64,000 nt of DNA from Thioglobus_B sp964558405 (GTDB lineage: Bacteria > Pseudomonadota > Gammaproteobacteria > PS1 > Pseudothioglobaceae), in assembly GCA_964558405.1 (NCBI GenBank), contig CAZLDG010000001.1, forward strand, positions 1 to 64,000, read 5' to 3'. Shown piece by piece: positions 35,501-42,838 of this stretch; position 1 is the first letter of the stretch, and each line of letters begins with the position of its first letter. The notes beneath the pieces were generated by a model that worked only from the letters and a program-made list of their open reading frames with translations, was not told where the DNA came from and did not search any database. The position numbers were made by a program, and so were the translations under genes.

Positions 35501-35979
35501 ATTGGTACGTCATCAATTTCCTTAGGCTTAATCAGTGGCTTTTTCGCCCCTGGCGGCATAAAGTCCAGATTAGCCAGCATCTTATCGCGCACCTTAATAA
35601 TGGAGGCATTCATCTCCTGGCCTACGTCAAACTCAACAGTGATAATGCCCTGCCCCTTATCACTAACCGAATAAACGTGTTTTACACCCAGAATATGTGA
35701 CATTAAGCGCTCAAGCGGCTTAATAACAATGTTAGAGACCTCTTCTGAAGAGGCGCCTGGATATTCTACAAACAGATCAATCAGTGGTACTGAGATCTGT
35801 GGATCTTCTTGTCTTGGTGTGGAGATTAGACCGATAATACCGGCGCCCAGCATGGCGAAGAAGATAATAATCGACAGTGGCGAGGTAATAAAAGCCTTGG
35901 TCAGCTTGCCCGCAACACCTAAGTCGTGTGCTTCGCTCGCCGAGTTGGCTTGATTTTGATCCATATTATTACTTGACAT
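32503..35979 (-). CDS. RND-family efflux permease with charged C-terminal tail
   Basis: A 1158-aa inner-membrane pump of the AcrB/HAE-RND superfamily. The usual two repeats are visible: a first membrane helix near 35-52, a large periplasmic loop with STPRQEDPQ and SGAKKPLIKP-like segments, TM4 with D433 and D434 (GILVDDAIVVTEN, proton-relay aspartates), and the second half starting near 590 and ending in ILITAFALVGGSSVIL and VLTLIVIPLG. The protein continues about 75-80 residues past the last helix in a Lys/Glu-rich tail (KSEKKAPDAKKWIKSALKKN). Its substrate is unknown. It overlaps nothing and follows its adaptor gene by 9 bp. No outer-membrane channel is encoded next to it, so a shared TolC-type channel is assumed. 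Confidence 0.9.
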   Translation of the reverse strand: MSSNNMDQNQANSASEAHDLGVAGKLTKAFITSPLSIIIFFAMLGAGIIGLISTPRQEDPQISVPLIDLFVEYPGASSEEVSNIVIKPLERLMSHILGVKHVYSVSDKGQGIITVEFDVGQEMNASIIKVRDKMLANLDFMPPGAKKPLIKPKEIDDVPIINLTLWSKSLDDGQLRSLGLELLQQLEKVKDTNNGFVVGGRKEIFHVDLYPGRLAGYNVSVQQIAGTIGSANVREHTGNIELNGYQMEVYSGDFFTKVEDIENLVVSINDGKPVYIRDVADVYYAPEDTKHMVNYYTGKANTTEQKATGEQAVTVAVAKKYGTNGVKVANDILAKVEELKGRLIPDNVEVSVTRDYGKSAKDKVNALIKKLFIATGAVTILVWFALGVRPAIVVTLVIPVVLLMTIFSAWILGMTIDRVSLFALIFSIGILVDDAIVVTENIYRRWLIDNKITIKTAIDAVREVGNPTILATFTVVAALVPMAAVSGMMGPYMAPIPILGSVAMMFSLFAAFVFTPYFIMKIVPPLNVLHKMHAKEEKEQKVMHKFYHATISKLFNVRVYGYGFLIGLVVAFFASMTMFYNTSVPVKMLPLDNKSEFGVVLDMPDGSALADTATTLHAMAQELRNIPEVVAIQTYSGTAKPFDFNGLVRHYYLRHMPSEGELQIQLAEKADRKRTSHEIALEARELVKQIAADAGANYAVVEMPPGPPVLRPVVAEVYGPDRATRKQLANDLTELFKESGTMTDIDNLMRDEYPVIDFEVNTEKASRFGVSVQTIKETLAMAMSSFNVGTIRLKNALEPSRICIQVPLSKRSQLSYLTQLPVQSQYGGMIPISELGSFVYKKQDELIFHKDLADVEYVLGEPVGRLSAPIYAMFAVDDLLLRYQTIDGKQLQGEYLGPPENQTVPGFEWGGEWTVTYETFRDMGMAFGVALVVIYMLVVWQFGNFIIPAVIMAPIPLTLLGIVPGHWMLGAEFTATSMIGWIALAGIIVRNSILLVDFTVQEYAKGTPFFDAVINSCSSRTRPILITAFALVGGSSVILSDPIFQGMAISLLFGVLVSTVLTLIVIPLGTLSAGEASCRNIAVNMGLLPGDSDTDAKYNVEKPVKEKSEKKAPDAKKWIKSALKKNTEKKAEQSSETQEDDKKIDTNGLLKKEDKNDV

Positions 35980-35988
35980 AGTTCAGTC

Positions 35989-37155
35989 TTAGATATTCAT
36001 TCCTGAAACCATCAAAATATTTGGATTGGTCACAATGCGCTCACCTACCTTTAAGCCTGATAAGACACTCTTTTTGTCCTTGCCTACTTGCTCACCCAAG
36101 CGGATAAATCTCAACTCGGTTTTATTGGTTTGTGGATTGACCACAAACACACTTGGTAGCGATGAACGCCACATAATAGCATTTTCAGCAATAACCGGCG
36201 TTAGGATGCCAGAATCGGTCTCAAAGATTTCCACCTCAGCATAAGCACCTGGCAGTACCGGTGTATTAGGTGGTAAATCAAACTTTACTTTAACACTATG
36301 CTTGGCATTATCGGCAATAGGATAGATTTGCGACAACTTAGCATCCACCACAATATTGGCAATATCAAGCTTAATGCGATAAGCTTTTTCCATCTTAAGA
36401 CTGCGAACCAATCTTGACGGAATGTTAACCTCAACCTGCAAATCTTTAATATTGGCAAACTTAATCAGGGTTTGACCTGGATTAACAATATCACCCTTGT
36501 TAACACTCTTGGCCACAATCACACCATCAAATGGCGCGCTCACATTGGCGTCTTTTAGTTTTTCTTCAATCTGTTTTAGATTGTTTTCAGCCTGTGTTAG
36601 TTTGTTTTTAGCTTGCTGGTACTGAGTGTAGCGCGAAGTTCTATTGGCAAACTTATCAAACTCGGGATTGCCCTGACCTGAGATTTTTAACATAGGATCA
36701 GTAAACATCGAGAACATGCCTGGAATCGAACCCAGCATCGGTGATGAGTTTGGTGAGACAATAGATTGTGAATATTGCACGCCCGCATTTCTTAGAGCTT
36801 CATTGGCTGAGGCAATCTCAGCATAGGCCGAATCTCTTTGCGCTTGAATAGATTCTTGCTCCAAGGTAACCAATACTGCACCTTGTTTGAACATGTCACC
36901 CTCTTGACCGCTCACACTTAAAATATCGCCCGGTACTTGTGCAGTTAAATTAACCTGAGAAGAAGAGATTACCGAGCCACCCAAAATAGCACGTTTGTCC
37001 AGTGACATACCGGTGACTTTTTGAATGTTATAAACTGAGTCAAAACTCTCAGAATTTTGTTGGATTCCTTGCGCTTGTAAAGGCAATGAAAATGCTAGAA
37101 AAATCGAGCTGACAAATGGAATAAATGTGGTTCTCATATTTGGGGTGTTTTGCAT
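35989..37155 (-). CDS. RND efflux periplasmic adaptor (membrane fusion protein)
   Basis: A 388-aa HlyD/AcrA-type adaptor. A signal peptide (MRTTFIPFVSSIFLAFSLPLQA) begins at the second ATG (37137); the first ATG, 37155, adds six residues, and a TTG reading further upstream is unlikely. Then come a lipoyl/barrel-sandwich half (VNLTAQVPGDILSVSGQEGDMFKQGAVLVTLE), a helical hairpin (about 110-200), the second barrel half (DANVSAPFDGVIVAKSVNKGDIV) and a beta-barrel and membrane-proximal domain. It links the RND permease to an outer-membrane channel. First gene of the two-gene operon. Confidence 0.88.
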   Translation of the reverse strand: MQNTPNMRTTFIPFVSSIFLAFSLPLQAQGIQQNSESFDSVYNIQKVTGMSLDKRAILGGSVISSSQVNLTAQVPGDILSVSGQEGDMFKQGAVLVTLEQESIQAQRDSAYAEIASANEALRNAGVQYSQSIVSPNSSPMLGSIPGMFSMFTDPMLKISGQGNPEFDKFANRTSRYTQYQQAKNKLTQAENNLKQIEEKLKDANVSAPFDGVIVAKSVNKGDIVNPGQTLIKFANIKDLQVEVNIPSRLVRSLKMEKAYRIKLDIANIVVDAKLSQIYPIADNAKHSVKVKFDLPPNTPVLPGAYAEVEIFETDSGILTPVIAENAIMWRSSLPSVFVVNPQTNKTELRFIRLGEQVGKDKKSVLSGLKVGERIVTNPNILMVSGMNI

Positions 37156-37369
37156 AGTTAATAAGTAAAACTTTAGCAAGAATTTTATATTATATGCTCA
37201 AGCGCTGTTTGACTATTTTAAAACTATTTTGTTTTAGGTTTTTTTCAAAAATATAAGCCATTGTTTTTTAAAGATTTTTTTAAGTATTTTTTTTATTGTC
37301 TGTATATAATTTTTTAGTTATATATTGCTATTATAATATAGTTAATTTTTCCACTTTTTTTCACCACAA

Positions 37370-38335
37370 ATGAGCATTGCTTTTACCCCTGGAGACCCGG
37401 CCGGAATTGGACTGGATTTGGCCATTATTTACGCACAAAAAAACCAGCGGGAAAATCTCTTAACATTTGCTGATCCGGAGCTGTTATTACAGCGTGCAAA
37501 AATCCTTAATTTACCACTGAAAATCATCGAATCTGAGGCGGTTAAAAATCCAGGTGAGATTTGCGTCTATCCGATTAAATCTGGCGCCCCTTCTCAGCCA
37601 GGAATCTTGGATAAAAACAACAGCGAATACGTCTTAAAAACCATCAAAACAGCGACCGAGTTTTGTCTAGATAAGACAACACAAGCTTTGGTTACTGGAC
37701 CCATTCACAAAGGCGTGATTAATGAAACTGGTATTGTTTTTAGCGGTCATACTGAATATCTTCAACAGCTCTCAAAGGTGGACAAAACCGTGATGATGCT
37801 AGCTACTAAGGGGCTTAACGTGGCTTTAGCAACCACACACATTCCTTTGTCTGAAGTGCCCGCGCACATCACCACCGCTAGTTTAACGCGTACACTTGAG
37901 ATTATTCACAAAAGCTTTATAGCTCAAGGAATCGAGCAGCCTTGTATTAGTGTTTGTGGGTTAAACCCACATGCAGGCGAGGATGGCTATCTAGGTATGG
38001 AAGAAATTGAGATTATCAACCCACTGATTCAACAATTGAATCAAACTGGTTATCACTTAAAAGGCAGCGTACCAGCTGACACTGCCTTTACCCCAGATGC
38101 GCTAGAAGGTGTGGATTGTGTACTATCCATGTATCACGATCAAGGTTTGCCTGTGCTTAAAACCTTAGGCTTTAAAAAAGCAGTTAACATCACTTTAGGA
38201 CTGCCATTTATTCGCACTTCGGTTGATCACGGCACTGCACTGAGTTTGGCAGGTACGGGAAATATTTCCCTAGGAAGTCTAGAGACTGCCTTATACTATG
38301 CCAATCAATTTATTCAGCGCAAAATCCATGCATAA
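37370..38335 (+). CDS. pdxA: 4-hydroxythreonine-4-phosphate dehydrogenase
   Basis: PdxA (321 aa) oxidises and decarboxylates 4-phosphohydroxy-threonine in the DXP-dependent pathway to pyridoxal phosphate. The start FTPGDPAGIGLDLA, the metal and substrate motif TGPIHKGVIN ... FSGHTEYL, and the late SMYHDQGLPVLKTLGF and IRTSVDHGTALSLAGTG are all family signatures; metal-binding histidines lie in GHTEYL, YHDQG and VDHGTA. It heads a pdxA-ksgA-apaG-apaH run, the same order as in E. coli. The 5' region (37180-37369) is extremely AT-rich with several TATAAT-like hexamers. Confidence 0.95.
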   Translation: MSIAFTPGDPAGIGLDLAIIYAQKNQRENLLTFADPELLLQRAKILNLPLKIIESEAVKNPGEICVYPIKSGAPSQPGILDKNNSEYVLKTIKTATEFCLDKTTQALVTGPIHKGVINETGIVFSGHTEYLQQLSKVDKTVMMLATKGLNVALATTHIPLSEVPAHITTASLTRTLEIIHKSFIAQGIEQPCISVCGLNPHAGEDGYLGMEEIEIINPLIQQLNQTGYHLKGSVPADTAFTPDALEGVDCVLSMYHDQGLPVLKTLGFKKAVNITLGLPFIRTSVDHGTALSLAGTGNISLGSLETALYYANQFIQRKIHA

Positions 38336-39080
38336 GGCTCGAAAACGCTTTGGACAAAACTTCCTAACTGACACACAAATTATCGATCGCATTGTGGCAA
38401 CCATTGCCCCTAAGATGGATGACAATCTACTAGAAATTGGTCCAGGAAAAGGTGCGATGACCCTACCGCTATTAGACAAGGTAGAACATTTAAACGTCAT
38501 CGAGATTGATCGAGATTTGATTGCACTACTTAAAGCCTTTGGCAATGACAAATTAGTGATTCATCAAGGCGATGCACTTAAGTTTGATATTGACCAATTG
38601 CCACAGCCCTTAAGAGTGGTGGGCAACCTACCTTATAACATCTCCTCGCCTATTTTGTTTCACCTACTTGAGCATAGAGAACACATCCAAGACATGACCT
38701 TTATGCTGCAAAAAGAAGTGGTAGAGCGTATGGTGGCTGCACCAGGTAGTAAGACTTACGGACGTCTTAGCGTGATGATACAAGCGTTTTTTCATTGCGA
38801 ATTAGTATTTATCGTACCGCCAGAATCCTTTGATCCAGCACCCAAGGTAGACTCTGCCATTGTTTATTTAAAGCCGCTGGCACAACCTATGGTTGAACAA
38901 CTCGAGAGTTTTTCTAAGATTGTTAAGGCTGCCTTTGCACAACGCAGAAAAACCTTGAAAAACAATTTAAAATCCTATTTAAACAACCAACAAACACAAA
39001 TAGACCTCTCACAAAGAGCGGAGGCGCTAAGCGTGCAAGATTTTGTGGTCCTGGCCAATGATTATGAAAAATCCCATTGA
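38328..39080 (+). CDS. ksgA: 16S rRNA dimethyladenosine transferase
   Basis: KsgA/RsmA (250 aa) dimethylates A1518 and A1519 of 16S rRNA late in 30S assembly. Motifs in order: ARKRFGQNFL, motif I LEIGPGKGAMT (SAM), NLPYNISSPILFHLL (motif IV), then GRLSVMIQAFFHCE and PPESFDPAPKVDSAIV. I use the ATG at 38328, which makes an 8-bp ATGCATAA overlap with pdxA and starts just before the conserved ARKRFGQ; a start at 38298 would add ten residues. It overlaps apaG by 17 bp. Confidence 0.95.
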   Translation: MHKARKRFGQNFLTDTQIIDRIVATIAPKMDDNLLEIGPGKGAMTLPLLDKVEHLNVIEIDRDLIALLKAFGNDKLVIHQGDALKFDIDQLPQPLRVVGNLPYNISSPILFHLLEHREHIQDMTFMLQKEVVERMVAAPGSKTYGRLSVMIQAFFHCELVFIVPPESFDPAPKVDSAIVYLKPLAQPMVEQLESFSKIVKAAFAQRRKTLKNNLKSYLNNQQTQIDLSQRAEALSVQDFVVLANDYEKSH

Positions 39081-39435
39081 AATAAGCGTACAAACCACTT
39101 ACTTGCAAGAGCAATCTGATACTGAGCGCCAGCAATTCGCGCACAGCTATACCATTAATATTACTAATCATTCAGATATTGGCGCCCAACTATTAGCGCG
39201 TCACTGGCATATTCAAGATGAAATGGGTCATGTGGAGACGGTGATTGGCGAAGGTGTGGTCGGTCAACAGCCACATATCTCCCCTGGAGAGAGTTTTGAA
39301 TACTCCTCGGGCGCAGTGATTAAAACCCCAACTGGCACCATGAAAGGCTCGTACTCTATGCTAGGGGATGATGGTTCTCGGTTTGAGGTGGAGATTCCAG
39401 AGTTTATTTTGAGTGAGCCCTATACACTACACTAA
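39064..39435 (+). CDS. apaG: ApaG domain protein
   Basis: A 123-aa beta-sandwich protein (E. coli ApaG is 125). VQTTYLQEQSD near the start, INITNHSDIGAQLLARHW and the IDE-like ISPGESFEYSSGAVIKTPTGTM block match the family. ApaG has an immunoglobulin-like fold and binds nucleotides or Mg/Co transport-linked ligands; its cellular role is unsettled. Start at 39064 chosen from homology (MKNPIEI). Shares a one-base TAATG junction with apaH. Confidence 0.9.
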   Translation: MKNPIEISVQTTYLQEQSDTERQQFAHSYTINITNHSDIGAQLLARHWHIQDEMGHVETVIGEGVVGQQPHISPGESFEYSSGAVIKTPTGTMKGSYSMLGDDGSRFEVEIPEFILSEPYTLH

Positions 39436-40232
39436 TGGCAGATTATCTAATTGGTGATGTTCAAGGGTGTTTTGATGCGCTCAAACGTCTGCTCAATAAG
39501 ATTGATTTCTCCCAAGACAAAGATCGCCTGTTTTTCTTAGGCGATGTGATTAATCGAGGGCCTCAGTCACTACAAACACTGCGTTTTATTCAGGCCAATA
39601 CTGATAACGCCTCTATGGTACTAGGTAATCACGACTTTCATCTATTAGCCTGTGCTTTAGGCGGGAAATCACCCAATAAAAAAGACAGTTTCATCGATAT
39701 CTTAGATGCCAAAGACAAAAACTCGTTGATTGACTTTTTACTGCAACAACCCTTAGTGATTGAGCATCAAGGTGCTTTATTGGTACATGCCGGCATTCCA
39801 CCAACTTGGGGCAAAAAGACCGCACTTGAGCAATCACAACAAGTACAGGTGCAATTGCAGCAGGAACAGGTATCTGAGTTTTTAGCGCTGATGTATGACA
39901 ACTACCCCAACCAATGGTCTGATACCCATAACCAAGAGCAAGCTTGTCGTTACACGATTAACGCCTGTATGCGTATGCGTTTTTGTACGCAAGACTCGGT
40001 ACTAGAGTTTGGGCACAAAGGTAATTTTGATCAAGCGCCTGAAGGCTATCAGGCCTGGTTTATGCACCCCAATCGAGTACTGAGAGATGCTGATATCTTT
40101 TTTGGTCATTGGTCAACGCTAAGAGGTGTGGATGTTGCGCATATCTACCCAATGGATCATGGTTGTATTTGGGGTGGGGAACTCAGCGCTATTCGTCTAG
40201 AAGACAAACAAGTATTCTCTAGTCAATGCTAA
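39435..40232 (+). CDS. apaH: Bis(5'-nucleosyl)-tetraphosphatase, symmetrical
   Basis: ApaH (265 aa) splits Ap4A into two ADP and keeps alarmone levels low under stress. It is a metallophosphatase: IGDVQGCFDAL (GDxxG), FLGDVINRGPQS (GDxxxRG), VLGNHDFHLL (GNHD) and VHAGIPPTW are the metal and active-site blocks, with the later ApaH-specific FGHWSTLRGV and DHGCIWGG. The last 14 bases overlap dapF on the other strand, with no terminator between. Confidence 0.95.
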   Translation: MADYLIGDVQGCFDALKRLLNKIDFSQDKDRLFFLGDVINRGPQSLQTLRFIQANTDNASMVLGNHDFHLLACALGGKSPNKKDSFIDILDAKDKNSLIDFLLQQPLVIEHQGALLVHAGIPPTWGKKTALEQSQQVQVQLQQEQVSEFLALMYDNYPNQWSDTHNQEQACRYTINACMRMRFCTQDSVLEFGHKGNFDQAPEGYQAWFMHPNRVLRDADIFFGHWSTLRGVDVAHIYPMDHGCIWGGELSAIRLEDKQVFSSQC

Positions 40233-41034
40233 CCTGACCCTCAAAAACAAACTCAGCAGGACCAGATAAAAACACACTATCACCTACTTGGTACTCAATC
40301 CTAGCATCACCACCTCGCAGATGGGTGGTCACATGACTATCCAGCAAGCCTTGGTTAACACCAAATACCACGGCTGCACACGCTCCGCTACCACAAGCTA
40401 AGGTTTCGCCAGCACCGCGCTCATAAACGCGCAGCTTTACCTCGGATGAATTTAACACTTGCATAAAGCCGATATTGGCCTGATTAGGCAGTAGCTCACT
40501 TTGTTGAATACGCTGAGCAATTGGCTCAATCTCCATAGAATCAAGCTCATCCACCAGCAGTACACAATGTGGATTACCCATCGATAGTACGCCCAGTGTA
40601 TAGCCTTCAATTTCATATTGCTCACTTGGTGCCAACAGTAGTGGTACTTGCTCAGGATTAAACATAGGTATACCCATATCAACACGCACACTCTGATCGT
40701 CATTCACCATCAAAGAGATAATTCCTGAGCGAGTTTCAACCACCACAGGGTTGCTATTGGTTAAGCCTTTGTCTTGCACAAAACGTGCAAAACAACGCGC
40801 GCCGTTACCGCACTGCTCCACCTCTGATCCATCAGCGTTAAAAATAACATAGCGAAAATCCACTTGAGGCGTATGGCTACGCTCCACCACCAGTAGTTGA
40901 TCAAAACCCACGCCAAAATGACGATCAGCTAGACGCCTTACCTGTTCAGCAGAAAAAACAAGATTCTGCTTGGTGTTGTCAACCACCATAAAATCATTGC
41001 CCAAGCCGTGCATTTTTGTAAAATTAATTTGCAT
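40219..41034 (-). CDS. dapF: Diaminopimelate epimerase
   Basis: DapF (271 aa) interconverts LL- and meso-diaminopimelate for lysine and peptidoglycan. It is a PLP-independent two-cysteine racemase: C75 in QCGNGARC and C214 in ACGSGACAAV. MHGLGNDFMVVD at the N-terminus confirms the start at the ATG 41034; a GTG six codons upstream is less likely. It is a single gene in this window, convergent with apaH. Confidence 0.95.
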   Translation of the reverse strand: MQINFTKMHGLGNDFMVVDNTKQNLVFSAEQVRRLADRHFGVGFDQLLVVERSHTPQVDFRYVIFNADGSEVEQCGNGARCFARFVQDKGLTNSNPVVVETRSGIISLMVNDDQSVRVDMGIPMFNPEQVPLLLAPSEQYEIEGYTLGVLSMGNPHCVLLVDELDSMEIEPIAQRIQQSELLPNQANIGFMQVLNSSEVKLRVYERGAGETLACGSGACAAVVFGVNQGLLDSHVTTHLRGGDARIEYQVGDSVFLSGPAEFVFEGQVSID

Positions 41035-41125
41035 GGTTAATATTTTATCCACTTATAAGTCTCAAGGTTAATGAATAATGCGCTTCTGATAAAATAGAGA
41101 TATTTGTATTTTTAATCAGCAAAGC

Positions 41126-41479
41126 ATGAAAACACCCAGCAACATTACCCTAAACAAGGATAAAAACCTATTAACCGTTACCTTTGACGGTGTTGACTAC
41201 CCAATGAGCTCAGAATATCTTAGAGTTTACTCACCCTCAGCCGAGGTGGTTGGTCATGGCCCAGGTCAAGAAACCCTGCAAGTAGACAAAGAAAATGTCA
41301 CTATTAAACGCATTCAGCCAACTGGCAACTATGCCATTGTTTTGTTCTTTAGCGATGAGCATGATAGCGGTATTTACTCTTGGTCGCATCTACACAAATT
41401 GGCCACCGGTTACGAGCAGCTATGGCCAGCTTATTTGCAAAAACTTAAAGACGCAGGTCATACCCATTCGCAACACTGA
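41126..41479 (+). CDS. DUF971 (gamma-butyrobetaine-hydroxylase-like N-terminal) domain protein
   Basis: A 117-aa stand-alone DUF971 protein. The core YPMSSEYLRVYSPSAEVVGHGPG is the strongest family mark, followed by a short IYSWSHLHKLATGYEQLW end. In eukaryotes the domain is fused to gamma-butyrobetaine or trimethyllysine hydroxylases; in bacteria it is separate and in some genomes fused or linked to Mrp-type Fe-S carriers. No conserved metal-ligand pattern is visible here, and its function is unknown. It lies 8 bp before rseP, possibly co-transcribed. Confidence 0.78.
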   Translation: MKTPSNITLNKDKNLLTVTFDGVDYPMSSEYLRVYSPSAEVVGHGPGQETLQVDKENVTIKRIQPTGNYAIVLFFSDEHDSGIYSWSHLHKLATGYEQLWPAYLQKLKDAGHTHSQH

Positions 41480-41487
41480 TTAGCCCT

Positions 41488-42825
41488 ATGGAGTTGCTAG
41501 TCTCAACAGCAGCTTTTATCGTCGCCATTGGTCTGCTGGTGACGGTGCACGAGTTTGGGCATTTTTGGGTGGCTAGGAAATCTGGTGTCAAGGTATTGCG
41601 CTTTTCGATTGGCTTTGGCAAGATTCTTAAATCCTACCAGCGAGGAGAAACCACTTACACGCTATGCGCGATTCCCTTAGGTGGTTTTGTCAAAATGCTG
41701 GACGAGACAGAAACAGAGGTTGACAAGTCTGAGCAACACCGCGCCTTTAATCGACAAAGCGTGTATACGCGCATTGCCATAGTTAGCGCTGGACCTTTGG
41801 CCAATTTCTTGTTGGCAATAGTGCTTTATAGCCTGGTTTTTGTTATTGGCACACAAGGTGTGAAACCTATTGTTGGCATGGTAGAACCTGAATCTATTGC
41901 CCAGCAATCTGGGCTGAATACTGGTGATCAATTACTCAGTCTTAATCAAGTGGAGGTTCGCAGTATTGGTGAATTTTCTAGTGCCTTTGTTGAATCACTG
42001 GACCGGCAACCCATGCATATTAAGGCGCGGTCCAACACCTCAGAGCTTAAAGACGTATATCTAGATATTGATGATACTTATCTTAACAATCCTAATCAGC
42101 GGGTTGAGCAGTATTTAGGCTTTGCTTATCAATTACCTGAGTTAGCAGCTATTATTAATCAGGTGATGCCGGGCACAGCCGCTGATCGAGCCGGGTTGCG
42201 CTCTATGGATGAAGTAATTGCCATCAATGGCCAACCTATTCACAATTGGGCTGAGTTTGTTGCGCTTATTAAGCCTAACGCTGGGAAAGTATTACAACTT
42301 AATATTCAAAGAGACGGGCAAGAGCTATCCTTGAGTCTCACACCTGAGTTGGTTGGGGGTCAGGCCAAGGTTGGTGTTAGTGTGTTTGTGCCGGAGAATC
42401 ACTTGGACGGGCATTTGGTTAATATTCAGTACCATTGGTTAGAGGCACTACCACTAGCAGTCAACAAGGTTTATCAGCTTAGTCTGCTGAATCTAACCAT
42501 GATTAAAAAGATGCTGCTGGGTAGTGCTTCGGTTGAGCAATTAAGTGGGCCTTTAAGCATTGCCAGTTTTGCCGGCAAAAGTGCACAAGTGGGACTGGTA
42601 TCATTCTTATCATTCTTAGCGCTGATTAGTGTGGGTCTGGGTTTGATTAACCTATTACCAATTCCTCTGCTTGATGGTGGGCATTTGCTGTTTTATCTCA
42701 TTGAAATTATCAAAGGCTCTAAAGTCAGCCAAAACACCCAGCAATTAGCATTTAAATTTGGCATTTTGGTTATTTTGTCATTAACCTTTGTCGCGCTGTA
42801 TAATGATGTCTTGCGTTTGTTTTAA
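41488..42825 (+). CDS. rseP: Site-2 intramembrane protease RseP
   Basis: RseP (445 aa) cuts membrane-spanning anti-sigma factors in the envelope-stress cascade. The zinc motif HEFGH is at 21-25 in the first helix and LDGGH at 395-399 in the later one. Two PDZ domains lie between (about 120-200, GMVEPESIAQQSGLNTGDQLL, and 215-290, GTAADRAGLRSMDEVIAINGQ). It is followed by bamA, as in many gammaproteobacteria. Confidence 0.95.
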   Translation: MELLVSTAAFIVAIGLLVTVHEFGHFWVARKSGVKVLRFSIGFGKILKSYQRGETTYTLCAIPLGGFVKMLDETETEVDKSEQHRAFNRQSVYTRIAIVSAGPLANFLLAIVLYSLVFVIGTQGVKPIVGMVEPESIAQQSGLNTGDQLLSLNQVEVRSIGEFSSAFVESLDRQPMHIKARSNTSELKDVYLDIDDTYLNNPNQRVEQYLGFAYQLPELAAIINQVMPGTAADRAGLRSMDEVIAINGQPIHNWAEFVALIKPNAGKVLQLNIQRDGQELSLSLTPELVGGQAKVGVSVFVPENHLDGHLVNIQYHWLEALPLAVNKVYQLSLLNLTMIKKMLLGSASVEQLSGPLSIASFAGKSAQVGLVSFLSFLALISVGLGLINLLPIPLLDGGHLLFYLIEIIKGSKVSQNTQQLAFKFGILVILSLTFVALYNDVLRLF

Positions 42826-42838
42826 TTCCACTAGACTT

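Noticed and set aside
37180..37369. Possible small gene or RNA in the AT-rich gap before pdxA
   Set aside because: No reading frame with a ribosome site and no stable hairpin; only AT-rich, promoter-like hexamers with poor -35 matches.
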